Positions 8,358 to 17,764 of a stretch of 64,000 nt of DNA are shown piece after piece. Each line of letters begins with the position of its first letter. Positions within the stretch are counted from its first letter, which is position 1. Source of the stretch: Prochlorococcus sp. AG-402-L09 (GTDB lineage Bacteria > Cyanobacteriota > Cyanobacteriia > PCC-6307 > Cyanobiaceae). The notes beneath the pieces were generated by a model. It was not told the origin of the DNA. It searched no databases and saw nothing but the letters and a program-made list of their open reading frames with translations. The position numbers and the translations under genes are program-made. The DNA is taken from NCBI GenBank assembly GCA_003216715.1, contig QCIK01000001.1:124001-188000 (forward strand), in the 5' to 3' direction.

Positions 8358-8390
8358 TATTTTTTTCAAATGAGAAAAAATATTTTTTTT
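8356..8390 (+). terminator. Possible A/T-stem terminator after the dev cluster
   Basis: A 10-bp inverted repeat, AATATTTTTT (8356-8365) with AAAAAATATT (8375-8384), encloses a 9-base loop and is followed by six T. The stem has no G-C pair, so it would be weak. Its placement after the small basic gene and before the glycosyltransferase is right for a terminator. Confidence 0.4.
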
Positions 8391-8446
8391 AAATTATTTA
8401 ATTTATGTGTTTGAACAAAGAACTTTGGCCTTATTTTTAATTTAGG

Positions 8447-9379
8447 ATGTTAATTAGCGTTGTCATACCAACTTACAATAGGCTTCCAATACTAAGAAAG
8501 TGTCTAATTGCATTAGAAAATCAAATTTGGAATAATGAAATATACAATTACGAGATTGTAATTGTCGATGACGGATCAACTGATGGGACTATTGATTGGT
8601 TAAGAAATAATATTGAGACTTATCCTCACTTAAGACTTTTTGAACAAAACCATGGTGGCCCAGCTTTAGGAAGAAATCTTGGAGTAAAAAATTCAAAAGG
8701 TGATTTGATTGTTTTTATTGATAGTGATCTAGTTGTTGATAAGTTTTTTCTCAGGAACCATGTTGATTCATTACTAAAAGCATGGAAAAAAAATGGTAAT
8801 AGAAAATGTTTTACCTATGGGTCTGTAATAAATACCTCTAATTTTAATAATCCAAACTCTGAACCTTTTAAACTCCAAGACTTGTCATGGGCTTACTTTG
8901 CTACTGGAAATGTTGCTATTGATAAAAGGGTTTTAGAAATATCAGGCCTTTTTGATACTTCTTTTCAATTGTATGGTTGGGAAGATTTGGAATTAGGAGA
9001 AAGGCTAAGAAATATGGGAGTCAAGCTTATTAAATGTCCAAAAGCTATTGGATATCATTGGCATCCAGCATTATCTCTTGATCAAATTCCTGATTTGATC
9101 CGAATTGAAAAAGAGAGAGCAAAGATGGGTTTGGTTTTTTATCGTAAGCACCCAACTTTGAGAGTAAAATTTATTATTCAATACACTTTTATTCATCGTT
9201 TTCTTTGGGAATTTTTAACTCTTGGTGGACTTATTAATACAAAAACTATGAGACCTCTCTTGGCTGTTTTAATCAAGAATGGTCAATCTCGTTTGGCTAT
9301 GGAATTGTTAAGACTTCCTCTTAATTTGATTGGAGTGAGACAAATTTTTAGAGAAGCATCATTAATTGGACTTCGGTGA
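8447..9379 (+). CDS. Family 2 glycosyltransferase
   Basis: A 310-residue cytoplasmic GT-A enzyme. It has the N-terminal nucleotide-binding start SVVIPTYNRLPILRKCL, EIVIVDDGSTDGT, the metal-binding FIDSDLVVD (DxD-like, about residues 92-100) and an acceptor/catalytic block GWEDLELGERLR (about 180-191). This C-terminal GWEDxE pattern is that of the galactosyl/chondroitin-type GT2 C-domain. It probably transfers a sugar to an envelope polysaccharide or lipid. Donor and acceptor cannot be told. It stands alone between the dev cluster and rpsB. Confidence 0.85.
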   Translation: MLISVVIPTYNRLPILRKCLIALENQIWNNEIYNYEIVIVDDGSTDGTIDWLRNNIETYPHLRLFEQNHGGPALGRNLGVKNSKGDLIVFIDSDLVVDKFFLRNHVDSLLKAWKKNGNRKCFTYGSVINTSNFNNPNSEPFKLQDLSWAYFATGNVAIDKRVLEISGLFDTSFQLYGWEDLELGERLRNMGVKLIKCPKAIGYHWHPALSLDQIPDLIRIEKERAKMGLVFYRKHPTLRVKFIIQYTFIHRFLWEFLTLGGLINTKTMRPLLAVLIKNGQSRLAMELLRLPLNLIGVRQIFREASLIGLR

Positions 9380-9433
9380 GCCATGATTTGGTAGATTAGG
9401 ATCGCAATTTAAAACCGCACACCTGACTGTTTC

Positions 9434-9508
9434 GGGTGATAAATAAATCTTGACTGTTTAATCAAGATTTAAGTTATCCCTGTTGGGTGGAGGCGAACCC
9501 GGAACCCA
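9434..9508 (+). promoter_or_regulatory. Structured 5' leader of rpsB, candidate autoregulatory element
   Basis: Three nested or successive pairings can be drawn: AAATCTTGA (9445-9453) with TCAAGATTT (9462-9470), perfect over 9 bp. It is enclosed by GGG(TG)ATAA (9434-9442) with TTATCCC (9474-9480). Then TGGGT (9484-9488) pairs with ACCCA (9504-9508), ending 8 bases before the rpsB ATG. Ribosomal protein operons are commonly controlled by such leaders. Binding of S2 here is inference. Confidence 0.5.
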
Positions 9509-9516
9509 CAAAAAAC

Positions 9517-10209
9517 ATGGCTGTAGTTTCTCTCTCAGAGATGATGGAAGCTGGTGCTCACTTTGGGCATCAGACAAGAAGATGGAATCCCAAGATGTCC
9601 CGTTACATCTATTCTGCTCGTAATGGGGTTCATATTATTGATTTAGTCAAAACTGCTGTTTGTATGAATAGTGCCTACAAATGGACACGAGGAGCAGCAA
9701 GAAGCGGTAAAAGATTTCTTTTTGTTGGTACTAAAAAACAAGCTTCCGAAGTCGTTGCTCAAGAAGCTATTAGATGTGGAGCGTCCTACGTTAATCAAAG
9801 ATGGTTAGGAGGGATGCTTACAAATTGGACAACAATGAAAGCAAGAATTGATCGACTAAAAGATCTTGAAAGAATGGAATCGAGTGGTGCGATTGCAATG
9901 CGCCCCAAAAAGGAGGGAGCAGTATTACGTAGAGAATTAGAACGATTGCAAAAATATTTAGGTGGACTTAAAGGAATGAGACGTCTGCCTGATGTTGTCG
10001 TTTTAGTTGATCAAAGGCGAGAAACAAACGCTGTTTTAGAGGCTAGAAAACTAGATATACCATTAGTATCAATGCTTGATACCAATTGCGACCCAGATCT
10101 TTGTGAAATTCCAATACCATGTAATGATGATGCTGTCCGATCTGTTCAACTGGTTTTGGGTAGATTAGCTGATGCTATTAATGAAGGGAGGCATGGCCCT
10201 AATGAGTAG
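9517..10209 (+). CDS. rpsB: 30S ribosomal protein S2
   Basis: Component of the small ribosomal subunit, on the back of the 30S head-body junction. The 230-residue product begins [19 protein letters not shown] and contains [38 protein letters not shown] and DTNCDPD, all diagnostic for S2. An open frame extends to a GTG at 9487, but that would read through the leader hairpin, so I start at the ATG at 9517. It is followed 60 bp later by tsf, the usual bacterial pairing. Confidence 0.97.
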   Translation: MAVVSLSEMMEAGAHFGHQTRRWNPKMSRYIYSARNGVHIIDLVKTAVCMNSAYKWTRGAARSGKRFLFVGTKKQASEVVAQEAIRCGASYVNQRWLGGMLTNWTTMKARIDRLKDLERMESSGAIAMRPKKEGAVLRRELERLQKYLGGLKGMRRLPDVVVLVDQRRETNAVLEARKLDIPLVSMLDTNCDPDLCEIPIPCNDDAVRSVQLVLGRLADAINEGRHGPNE

Positions 10210-10269
10210 ATAACAAATTTATTTGATAGATTCTTTTTTTACCTTAATTCCTCTCTACCTTAAAAAAAA

Positions 10270-10926
10270 ATGCCGGATATAACAGCCAAACTTGTCAAAC
10301 AACTGCGAGATAAGACATCCGCAGGAATGATGGATTGCAAAAAAGCCCTAATTGAAAATAAGGGTGATATGGAAAAGTCTATTGAGTGGTTAAGACAAAA
10401 AGGCATTGCCAGTGCTGAAAAAAAATCAGGTAGAGTTGCTGCTGAGGGTGCTGTAGGTAGCTATATACACACAGGTTCCCGTGTAGGTGTTCTTCTAGAA
10501 TTGAACTGCGAGACTGACTTTGTTGCTAGAGGAGATTTATTCCAAGGCCTTTTGAGAGACCTGTCCATGCAAGTCGCCGCCTGCCCAAATGTTGAATATG
10601 TAAGCGTTGATCAAATCCCAGAATCGATTGCAAATAAGGAGAAAGAAATTGAGATGGGTAGAGATGATCTCTCAGGCAAGCCTGATCAAATAAAAGCTAA
10701 AATTGTTGATGGAAGAATTGGAAAGAGATTAAAAGAAATGGCTCTACTGGAACAGCCTTTCATAAAAGATAGTTCAATAAATATTGAAGAGTTGGTAAAA
10801 CAAGTTGCTGGAAAAACAGGAGAAAATATAAAGGTTCGTAGGTTTACTAGATATACTCTTGGTGAGGGGATTGAGGTTCAAGGACCTGACTTTGCCGAAG
10901 AAGTTGCATCTATGACCTCAGGTTGA
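10270..10926 (+). CDS. tsf: Elongation factor Ts
   Basis: Guanine nucleotide exchange factor for EF-Tu. The 218-residue length is the short cyanobacterial form. The N-terminal UBA-like domain reads [22 protein letters not shown]. The core has the strongly conserved [12 protein letters not shown] (about residues 77-88) that inserts into EF-Tu. The ATG at 10270 follows an A-rich run without a clear Shine-Dalgarno. Its stop overlaps the TTG start of the next gene. Confidence 0.96.
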   Translation: MPDITAKLVKQLRDKTSAGMMDCKKALIENKGDMEKSIEWLRQKGIASAEKKSGRVAAEGAVGSYIHTGSRVGVLLELNCETDFVARGDLFQGLLRDLSMQVAACPNVEYVSVDQIPESIANKEKEIEMGRDDLSGKPDQIKAKIVDGRIGKRLKEMALLEQPFIKDSSINIEELVKQVAGKTGENIKVRRFTRYTLGEGIEVQGPDFAEEVASMTSG

Positions 10927-12128
10927 TCTTGTCTGAAAACAAGCATTTATTTGATTCTAATTTTGATCCTTTAGATCAAATAAGTTTACTAAAAGAAAAA
11001 TCTAATAATATATCTCCTTATTTATATAGGGTTATTTCTTTTTATCTTGAGGAGTTGAGAAATTTGCTGCCTCAAACAATAAGAACTTCATTATTTTCAC
11101 TTATTAATGATAGGCTTGTAGATGATTTTGGCTTCTCAACAGTAAGTTCAAGAAAAACTTTTCAGTTGAAAATTGATAAATTGGTTTCAGATAATATCTC
11201 TCTAATAACAATTGAACATTTATATGAATTTGCTAAGAAAATTGATGAAGAAAATATTCGTCAGTTCAATAATACTAAAGATGAAATCTCGAATGCCTCA
11301 GTTATGAGAAATGATTCTGAGAAATCAGAATCATATAATGATGTTAATTCAATTAATATAAGTTTAATTCCTCCCTTAGAGAACTTATCTATTACTGAAG
11401 GATGGAATGGAGAAATAAAAGCTCCATATTCACTAGATGATAAAGAAATTCATGTGAAAAGTAAAATATCAGATAGTGAGCATCTAATTAATAATACAAG
11501 TAAGGATTATCAGTCAAGAAAACATGAGGATGACAATTCTGATACTTTTAATTTAAAAAGGAATGAAATTGAAATTTTACAGTCAATATTTGCTTTGAAA
11601 GATGAATCTGATTCAAACGACTTAGATCCAAAAATAGAAGCTTTAACTAATGACTCATACTCTTATGAAGATTCTAAGAATAATCGATTTTTACCTCAAT
11701 CGCCAATTGGATTATACGAATGGATGATTTCTATAGATACAGCTTTAGTTCGAAGATTGCGTGACCTTTCACATTCCATTAATACTGAGCTTTTAAAATC
11801 TGGCTTGGTAAATACACTTGTCCCAATTAATATCTTAGATGCGGCTTTATCAGGCCAATTAATTTCTTCTAAATCTATATCCAATATTCTTACTTTTAAA
11901 TTACCAATGACCAATCAGTTAGGTTCTGGAGGATTAGATATTGATTGCTTGCTAATCACCCCTTCGGATATGGAATTTGATAATCCAAGACTCAGGAAAA
12001 ATCGAAATAACATTAAACATTATCAAAATGTACTTTTGGGTATGATTAAACAACATCGTTACTGGCAAGGTCGCTCCTTAGCCGAAGAGATGAACAAAAA
12101 ATGGTGGAAGGACACAACAAAAATATAA
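10923..12128 (+). CDS. Conserved picocyanobacterial protein of unknown function
   Basis: A 401-residue soluble protein. The N-terminal third is alpha-helical-looking (about 15-110). The middle (about 115-255) is low-complexity, rich in Ser, Asp, Asn and Glu and probably disordered. The C-terminal 140 residues look like a folded domain with [20 protein letters not shown] and [18 protein letters not shown]. No known motif is recognised. The start is TTG at 10923 (overlapping the tsf stop) or TTG at 10929. The 3' end overlaps recG by 28 bp, so it is likely translated from the tsf-recG transcript. A function linked to translation or recombination would be only guilt by position. Confidence 0.75.
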   Translation: MILSENKHLFDSNFDPLDQISLLKEKSNNISPYLYRVISFYLEELRNLLPQTIRTSLFSLINDRLVDDFGFSTVSSRKTFQLKIDKLVSDNISLITIEHLYEFAKKIDEENIRQFNNTKDEISNASVMRNDSEKSESYNDVNSINISLIPPLENLSITEGWNGEIKAPYSLDDKEIHVKSKISDSEHLINNTSKDYQSRKHEDDNSDTFNLKRNEIEILQSIFALKDESDSNDLDPKIEALTNDSYSYEDSKNNRFLPQSPIGLYEWMISIDTALVRRLRDLSHSINTELLKSGLVNTLVPINILDAALSGQLISSKSISNILTFKLPMTNQLGSGGLDIDCLLITPSDMEFDNPRLRKNRNNIKHYQNVLLGMIKQHRYWQGRSLAEEMNKKWWKDTTKI

Positions 12129-14641
12129 GCAGTAATGATTTTAAAGCTATTCCTGATAGCAAATCAGGAGAACTAATAACTTGGATTCGATCTTTACAAC
12201 AAGCATTAACAGTTGAAGTTGATCACGGTTTTACTAATATTCAAGGGAGAATAAGTAAATTTTCTTGTTTTGTAAGTGGATATTTATTAAGCATCCCTTC
12301 CATAGCTGTTGCTGAGTCTGATGTCTCTAAACTAAAGAAATTAGCTTTAGTTTTTGAAAGATATTCAAGTATGTCTATAGATGAGAGACGTAGATTAATA
12401 GTTCAGACAAGACAGACTCTTCATAATCTATACAAATATCAAGAAGGTGCAGAGAAAATAGAGTTAAAAAAACTAAAGATAAATACATCGCATAACTCAT
12501 CTGTCTATAAGAGAAGTTCAGCGACAGATTCATTAAGATTAGGAAGCACGATTTCAGCTATTAAAGGTGTTGGCTCCAAGCAAGCTGAGAGATTGTCTTC
12601 ATTGGGTCTTATTTTAATTCGAGATCTCATAAATTATTTTCCTCGTGATTATGTTGATTACACTTCATTGAAAACTATAGATAAAAGTCAAGCAGGTCAG
12701 AATGTAACTATCGTTGCAAAAGTTAGACGATGTAGTTCATTTAAAAGTCCTAAGAACCCAAATCTTTCAATTCTTGAGTTGTTTATAAAAGATAAGACAG
12801 GAGGAATGAAAGTTACTAGATTTTTTGCAGGTCGTCGTAATAGTAGTATTTCCTATGTAAAATCTCAGCAAAGTTTGTATCCTGTTGGCGCGACTGTTGC
12901 GGTAAGCGGGCTAGTTAAGGAAAGTAGATATGGCAAATCATTGAATGACCCTTTAATAGAAATTATAGATAGTCCTAATAGTTATTTGAAATCTAAATCA
13001 ATTGGTCAGATATTTCCTGTTTATTCTCTAACTGAAGGAATTACCGCTGATAAATTCAGAGATCTAGTTCGATCAATTCTTTGTTTGACATCTGAAATAA
13101 AGGAGCCACTCCCTAAAGATACATTAAAAAGATTAGACCTACCTACAAAGAAAGAAGCTTTTTTCAATATTCATAATCCTGGAAGTTCTAAGATTTTAGC
13201 AAAAGCAAAAAGAAGAATTGTTTTCGAAGAGTTTTTATTGTTGCAGCTTAGTCTTCTTTTAAGACGTGAATCACATAAGAAATGTAATTCCCCTCAATTA
13301 AATATTGAGTTAAGTAGTAATAGCCTAGTTAGGAAGTTTTTGAGTATTCTCCCTTTCTCCCTCACAGATGCTCAAAAAAGGGTTTTAAAGGAAATTGAAT
13401 CAGATATAGTCAAAACCGAACCAATGTCTCGACTCTTGCAAGGGGATGTTGGCAGTGGAAAAACTGTTATCGCTATTTCTGCACTCCTCACTGCAGTTCA
13501 ATCAGGATGGCAGGCTGCTTTTATGGCACCAACTGAGGTACTTGCTTCACAACACTATCAAACATTAAGCAAATGGATTCCTCAACTTGAATTAAACGTT
13601 GATTTATTGACTGGTTCTACACCTAAGTCTCGTCGTAAAGAAATTCTGACTAATTTAGTAAATGGATCTACAAAAATCCTTGTAGGAACTCATGCATTAT
13701 TTGAAGATCCGGTTGTCTTTGATCGACTTGGTCTTGTAGTTGTAGATGAGCAACATCGGTTTGGTGTAAAGCAGAGGAACAAACTGTTGAATAAAGGCTT
13801 GCAACCTCATTTGCTAACGATGACTGCCACCCCCATCCCTAGGACCTTGGCACTTACTCTGCATGGTGATCTTGATGTTAGTCAATTAGATGAACTTCCC
13901 CCTGGTCGAACTCCTATCAATACTCAGCTAATATCACCTAATGATAAAAAGTACGCATTTGATTTAATAAGGAGTGAAATCAATAAAGGACATCAAATTT
14001 ATGTTGTTCTACCTTTAATTGAAGAATCTGAAAAACTTCAACTCAGCTCAGCTATTGACGTACATCATCAATTGTCTACTGAAACTTTTTCGGATTTTAC
14101 TGTTGAATTACTTCATGGCAAAATGAAGAGTGTAGAAAAGCAAAAGGTTATTCGTAATTTTCTCAACCAAAAAAGTGACATACTAGTTTCTACTACCGTT
14201 ATAGAAGTAGGTGTTGATGTTCCAAATGCCAGTGTGATGCTAATAGAGGATTCTGATCGTTTTGGCCTTGCTCAATTACATCAATTAAGGGGCCGTGTTG
14301 GGAGAGGGGCCTCTAAGTCATACTGTCTGTTAAGCCATCAAAATAAAAACAAATTATCTCGACAAAGATTGGAAGTTTTGGTTAACTCCAATGACGGATT
14401 TGAAATTTCTGAAATTGATTTGCGTTTTCGTGGACCAGGACAAGTCTTAGGAACAAAACAATCTGGATTGCCTGATTTTGCACTGGCATCATTAGCTGAT
14501 GATGCCGATGTACTTGAACTTGCGCGGAATGAGGCTCGAAATATTTTAGATTTTGATCCCATGCTTACAAAAAACTCAATGCTTCGTTCTCTAATAAATG
14601 AACAATGGGAGAAACTAAAGATTGGGAATAAATTGAATTAA
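12101..14641 (+). CDS. recG: ATP-dependent DNA helicase RecG
   Basis: Superfamily 2 helicase that remodels stalled forks and Holliday junctions. The 846-residue protein has a cyanobacterial N-terminal extension (about 1-145), a wedge/OB domain starting near IKGVGSKQAERLSSLGL (about 151-167), Walker A GDVGSGKT (448-455), the DEQHRFG box, TATPIPRTLALT, and the C-terminal QLRGRVGRG and DLRFRGPGQVLGTKQSG blocks. Its ATG at 12101 lies inside the preceding gene. No frameshift is seen. The helicase motifs are all intact. Confidence 0.95.
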   Translation: MVEGHNKNISSNDFKAIPDSKSGELITWIRSLQQALTVEVDHGFTNIQGRISKFSCFVSGYLLSIPSIAVAESDVSKLKKLALVFERYSSMSIDERRRLIVQTRQTLHNLYKYQEGAEKIELKKLKINTSHNSSVYKRSSATDSLRLGSTISAIKGVGSKQAERLSSLGLILIRDLINYFPRDYVDYTSLKTIDKSQAGQNVTIVAKVRRCSSFKSPKNPNLSILELFIKDKTGGMKVTRFFAGRRNSSISYVKSQQSLYPVGATVAVSGLVKESRYGKSLNDPLIEIIDSPNSYLKSKSIGQIFPVYSLTEGITADKFRDLVRSILCLTSEIKEPLPKDTLKRLDLPTKKEAFFNIHNPGSSKILAKAKRRIVFEEFLLLQLSLLLRRESHKKCNSPQLNIELSSNSLVRKFLSILPFSLTDAQKRVLKEIESDIVKTEPMSRLLQGDVGSGKTVIAISALLTAVQSGWQAAFMAPTEVLASQHYQTLSKWIPQLELNVDLLTGSTPKSRRKEILTNLVNGSTKILVGTHALFEDPVVFDRLGLVVVDEQHRFGVKQRNKLLNKGLQPHLLTMTATPIPRTLALTLHGDLDVSQLDELPPGRTPINTQLISPNDKKYAFDLIRSEINKGHQIYVVLPLIEESEKLQLSSAIDVHHQLSTETFSDFTVELLHGKMKSVEKQKVIRNFLNQKSDILVSTTVIEVGVDVPNASVMLIEDSDRFGLAQLHQLRGRVGRGASKSYCLLSHQNKNKLSRQRLEVLVNSNDGFEISEIDLRFRGPGQVLGTKQSGLPDFALASLADDADVLELARNEARNILDFDPMLTKNSMLRSLINEQWEKLKIGNKLN

Positions 14642-14742
14642 CTTTTTGAAAAGATCTTTGTATTGAACTGATTTGTTTTTATGGGTAGACTTAAATAAAT
14701 AATTTTTTTGAGGTTAAATTTTAATACTTACATTTTCTACAA

Positions 14743-15501
14743 ATGATAATGATGAGACCTTGGAATAATATAAAAATAAATGAATGTAATGAGCCTTTAA
14801 TCGCTATTCCAAAATCTATATATCGATTAACACCTCATCCTTATATGTCGTTAGGTGCTCCATATATAACTGGAGCAGATCCTTGGATTTTACGTAGAAG
14901 CGTTTTAAAAAGATTGATACGTGCGCAACATTACCTTTTCGAGATTAATCCCCAATTACAGTTGGCTTTGTTCGATGCTTGGAGACCTATCTCTGTCCAA
15001 AAATTCATGTTTAATTATACTATTCAAGAAACTTGTAAGTCGAAGGGGATTGATTTAAATGATCTTTCTGTTAATGGAGGTATCAATGATGTAATTGAGG
15101 AGGTTGGCCGTTTTTGGGCAAAACCTTCATATGATCCTCTTACGCCACCTCCGCATAGTACAGGAGCTGCCATTGATTTGACTCTTGCTGATATGACTGG
15201 TAAACCATTAGATCTAGGGGGAGAAATAGATTTTATTGGGCCTGAATCTAGTCCTGACTTTTATAAGCAAGATTCTATTAAGATGCCTTATTCAAAACAG
15301 CAGGTCTTCCAGAATAGAAGATCTCTTTTGTTTTCAGTTATGGAACAAGTTGGATTTGCTCAACACCCAAACGAATGGTGGCATTTTAGCTATGGAGATC
15401 AGTTATGGTCTTGGTTAAGTAAGAAGGGTAATGCTATTTATGGGGCTGCACTTGAGGAAAGTAAAGACATTACACTTTCAGGACCAAGTTTAGTCACATG
15501 A
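14743..15501 (+). CDS. VanX/DdpX-type D-alanyl-D-alanine dipeptidase (M15D)
   Basis: Zinc dipeptidase family that hydrolyses D-Ala-D-Ala or similar dipeptides. The 252-residue product has DAWRPISVQKFMF (substrate-side Arg), the zinc motif HSTGAAIDLTLAD (about residues 138-150) and EWWHFSYGDQLW (about 209-220), which supply the His, Asp, Glu and His expected in M15 enzymes. No signal peptide is visible, in keeping with a cytoplasmic DdpX-like role in recycling cell-wall D-Ala-D-Ala. ATG 14743 and ATG 14749 are both possible starts. Its 3' end overlaps the convergent sir gene by 64 bp. Confidence 0.82.
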   Translation: MIMMRPWNNIKINECNEPLIAIPKSIYRLTPHPYMSLGAPYITGADPWILRRSVLKRLIRAQHYLFEINPQLQLALFDAWRPISVQKFMFNYTIQETCKSKGIDLNDLSVNGGINDVIEEVGRFWAKPSYDPLTPPPHSTGAAIDLTLADMTGKPLDLGGEIDFIGPESSPDFYKQDSIKMPYSKQQVFQNRRSLLFSVMEQVGFAQHPNEWWHFSYGDQLWSWLSKKGNAIYGAALEESKDITLSGPSLVT

Positions 15502-17582
15502 TCTCCAAGACTTGAAGAGTTTCCAGTGTCTCTCCAATTAAGGAATAAAGGCTCTAATGTCTTCTCTAATTCATTGATAGACATTTTTTGTAAATATGGA
15601 GTCGCCAGTCTTTGTAAATTAGTGCTACCACCAAGCCATAGTTGGTATTGATTTAGACCACTACCAACGAGAGCTAATTCTGCCATGTATGGGCGAGCAC
15701 ATCCATTTGGACAGCCTGTTACTCTTACTAATATTGATTTATTGATCTTTAGTCTTTTTAATTGATCGTTTATTCTCTCTAAGAGCTCTGGTAAAAATCT
15801 TTCGGCTTCTGTCATCGCGAGTCCACATAATGGTAGAGCTGGACAAGCCATTGCATGCCTGGCTAATGGGTCAGGACTCCCTGGATCTGTGAAACCTATA
15901 TTAATTAGAGCATTCTTTACACTGCCTTTTTGATAATTGCCGATATTGCACAATAAAAGATCTTGGTTGGGAGTTAAACGCACATCTAATGCATATTTCT
16001 CGACTATAAATCTAAGCTGTTTCTTAACCTTACCTGTAAGCCTACCTGATAATAGTGGAAGACCAACAAACCATAGCTTCTCAGATTGTTGATGCCAGCC
16101 TAAATAATCTTCAAGTATTGTCTTCCCTTCGTCCCTTAAGGTACCAATCTGTTTTGAAAAATATTTGGTTGTTAACTGTTTCTTAAACCAATCAATACCC
16201 ATGTCATGCAAAACATATTTAAGTCTTGAGTGCCTTCTAGTTTTTCTATCTCCATAATCTCTTTGAAGAGCGAGAATAGATTGAACAAGCTCTAAAATGT
16301 ATTTTCCTTCTACAAAACCAATGGGGTCTGCAACTCTAGCGAATGTCGTATCTAGGTTGTGTGTCCGACCCATACCTCCTCCAACGTAGACATTACATCC
16401 TTCTAGACCCCCTTTTGCATTAGTGAAGGTTACTAGACCTATGTCATGAGTAAGAATATCTACAGAGTTATCTCCTGGCACTGTAGTGGCACATTTGAAT
16501 TTTCTTGGCAAGTAGGTTGCACCATACAAAGGTTCATTTTTGTCCCCACTAAAAACCCCAGGATTTCGTTGCAGCTTTCTGTTTCTTTTGACTTCTGACG
16601 ATGGCTTAATAGCGTATTTCATCTCGCCATCAACCCACAAATCAATATATGTTTTCTCAGCTTTTTGGGGTGATAAAACATCGGCAATATCGTTAGCTAA
16701 TTTTCTCGCGGCAGGATAAGATCCTTTCTCGTAGGGTGCCGCTGGAGCCATTACATTTCTGTTGACGTCTCCACAAGCCGCAAGGGTAGATCCCATTGAC
16801 TTCACTATTGTTCCTATTACTTCTTTAATATTATCTTTTTTAATTCCATGCATTTGGAAGCATTGACGGGTGGTGGCTCTAAGCGTTTTATTTCCTAGTC
16901 GATCAGATAGATCATCTAATGCAACAAACAGTGGCCCTGGGACTAAACCAGCTGGATTTCTTAGCCTCAGCATCATTTGCCAGTCTTTACCTGTGCCGCC
17001 TCTTTTTCTATGTTCTCTATCATCTTGTTGGTAACTACCATGAAATTTTAGTAGTTGTACTGCGTCGTTCGTAAAGTGATCACTGTCGTTTCTTAATTCA
17101 CTTTGTAGAGGTTCGTTCAAGTACTTGCTATCGGCTTTAAATTGTTCAAATTTCGCTCGAGGGGAATTATTAGCTATGCAAGGTGAAGGAACAGTCTCTT
17201 TTATTTCTCCAACATTTTTATTGCCATTCTCTTCAAAATTCATCAAAGCTTCAATAGCTGCGTTACTAAACCCAGCATCTTTTAAGTCTTTTTCTATGTT
17301 TTTTGATGATTCTTTTGCATTACTATTTTTAATTGCCTCGAGTCTTATTCCTTTAGGCAATGATTTGTTGATATATTTTGCTTCTTCTTCTCTGAGCTTT
17401 TCTTCGAATTTTTGTTGAATAGCTATTTCTGCTGAGCTTATGTTCTTTTCGGCTTCTTCTTTGGTGTTACCTATTTTTTTTACTACATCACATGTTCCAA
17501 AAGCATCCCTTAATTTACCTCTTGGTACAGCAACCCTGAGGTAAAAACCCGATCTTCCAGGTATTTCTATGATCTTGGGCAA
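15438..17582 (-). CDS. sir: Ferredoxin-dependent sulfite reductase with an unusual N-terminal extension
   Basis: Reduces sulfite to sulfide with six electrons from ferredoxin, for cysteine synthesis. The siroheme/4Fe-4S cysteines are Cys580, Cys586 (CPALPLC), Cys624 and Cys628 (CPNGC). Typical blocks such as LLKFHGSYQQDDRE and ACGDVNRNVMAPAAP are present. Sir similarity begins only near residue 140. Before it lie about 130 residues starting IPGRSGFYLRVAVPRGKLRDAFG, which resemble the N-terminal arm-binding region of tyrosine recombinases. The long frame uses TTG at 17582. An in-frame ATG at 17243 would give 601 residues, the normal Sir length, but has no clear ribosome site. The 3' end overlaps the dipeptidase gene. 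Confidence 0.9.
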   Translation of the reverse strand: MPKIIEIPGRSGFYLRVAVPRGKLRDAFGTCDVVKKIGNTKEEAEKNISSAEIAIQQKFEEKLREEEAKYINKSLPKGIRLEAIKNSNAKESSKNIEKDLKDAGFSNAAIEALMNFEENGNKNVGEIKETVPSPCIANNSPRAKFEQFKADSKYLNEPLQSELRNDSDHFTNDAVQLLKFHGSYQQDDREHRKRGGTGKDWQMMLRLRNPAGLVPGPLFVALDDLSDRLGNKTLRATTRQCFQMHGIKKDNIKEVIGTIVKSMGSTLAACGDVNRNVMAPAAPYEKGSYPAARKLANDIADVLSPQKAEKTYIDLWVDGEMKYAIKPSSEVKRNRKLQRNPGVFSGDKNEPLYGATYLPRKFKCATTVPGDNSVDILTHDIGLVTFTNAKGGLEGCNVYVGGGMGRTHNLDTTFARVADPIGFVEGKYILELVQSILALQRDYGDRKTRRHSRLKYVLHDMGIDWFKKQLTTKYFSKQIGTLRDEGKTILEDYLGWHQQSEKLWFVGLPLLSGRLTGKVKKQLRFIVEKYALDVRLTPNQDLLLCNIGNYQKGSVKNALINIGFTDPGSPDPLARHAMACPALPLCGLAMTEAERFLPELLERINDQLKRLKINKSILVRVTGCPNGCARPYMAELALVGSGLNQYQLWLGGSTNLQRLATPYLQKMSINELEKTLEPLFLNWRDTGNSSSLGDHVTKLGPESVMSLLSSSAAP

Positions 17583-17583
17583 T

Positions 17584-17606
17584 GGTACCTACACCGGTAC
17601 CTACAC
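17584..17606. repeat. Tandem 11-bp repeat upstream of sir
   Basis: GGTACCTACAC occurs at 17584-17594 and again at 17596-17606, one base apart. It lies directly before the TTG start of the long sir frame. The repeat is G+C-rich compared with the surrounding DNA and each copy contains the palindrome GGTACC. It could be a regulator site or a trace of a recombination event. Confidence 0.6.
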
Positions 17607-17764
17607 TGTATCATTTTTCGTGTTGGTTGGTGCCTAATTGTTCAAATCAAGCCATGAGTGATTAAATATCAATCCAATTTATATATTAAATTTTTTCTAG
17701 GACACAGAATGTAGAAGTAATTCAAATTTAGATCTAATCTTGTTAAGAACATAAGGAAATTTTT

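Noticed and set aside
8148..8369. 73-codon minus-strand frame over the small basic gene
   Set aside because: The plus-strand 51-codon frame has a start, a ribosome-site-like sequence and coherent lysine/arginine composition. The minus frame does not.
17584..17606. attB/attL site of an integrated element
   Set aside because: No tRNA, no second matching copy elsewhere in the window and no cargo genes are seen, so only the repeat itself is reported.
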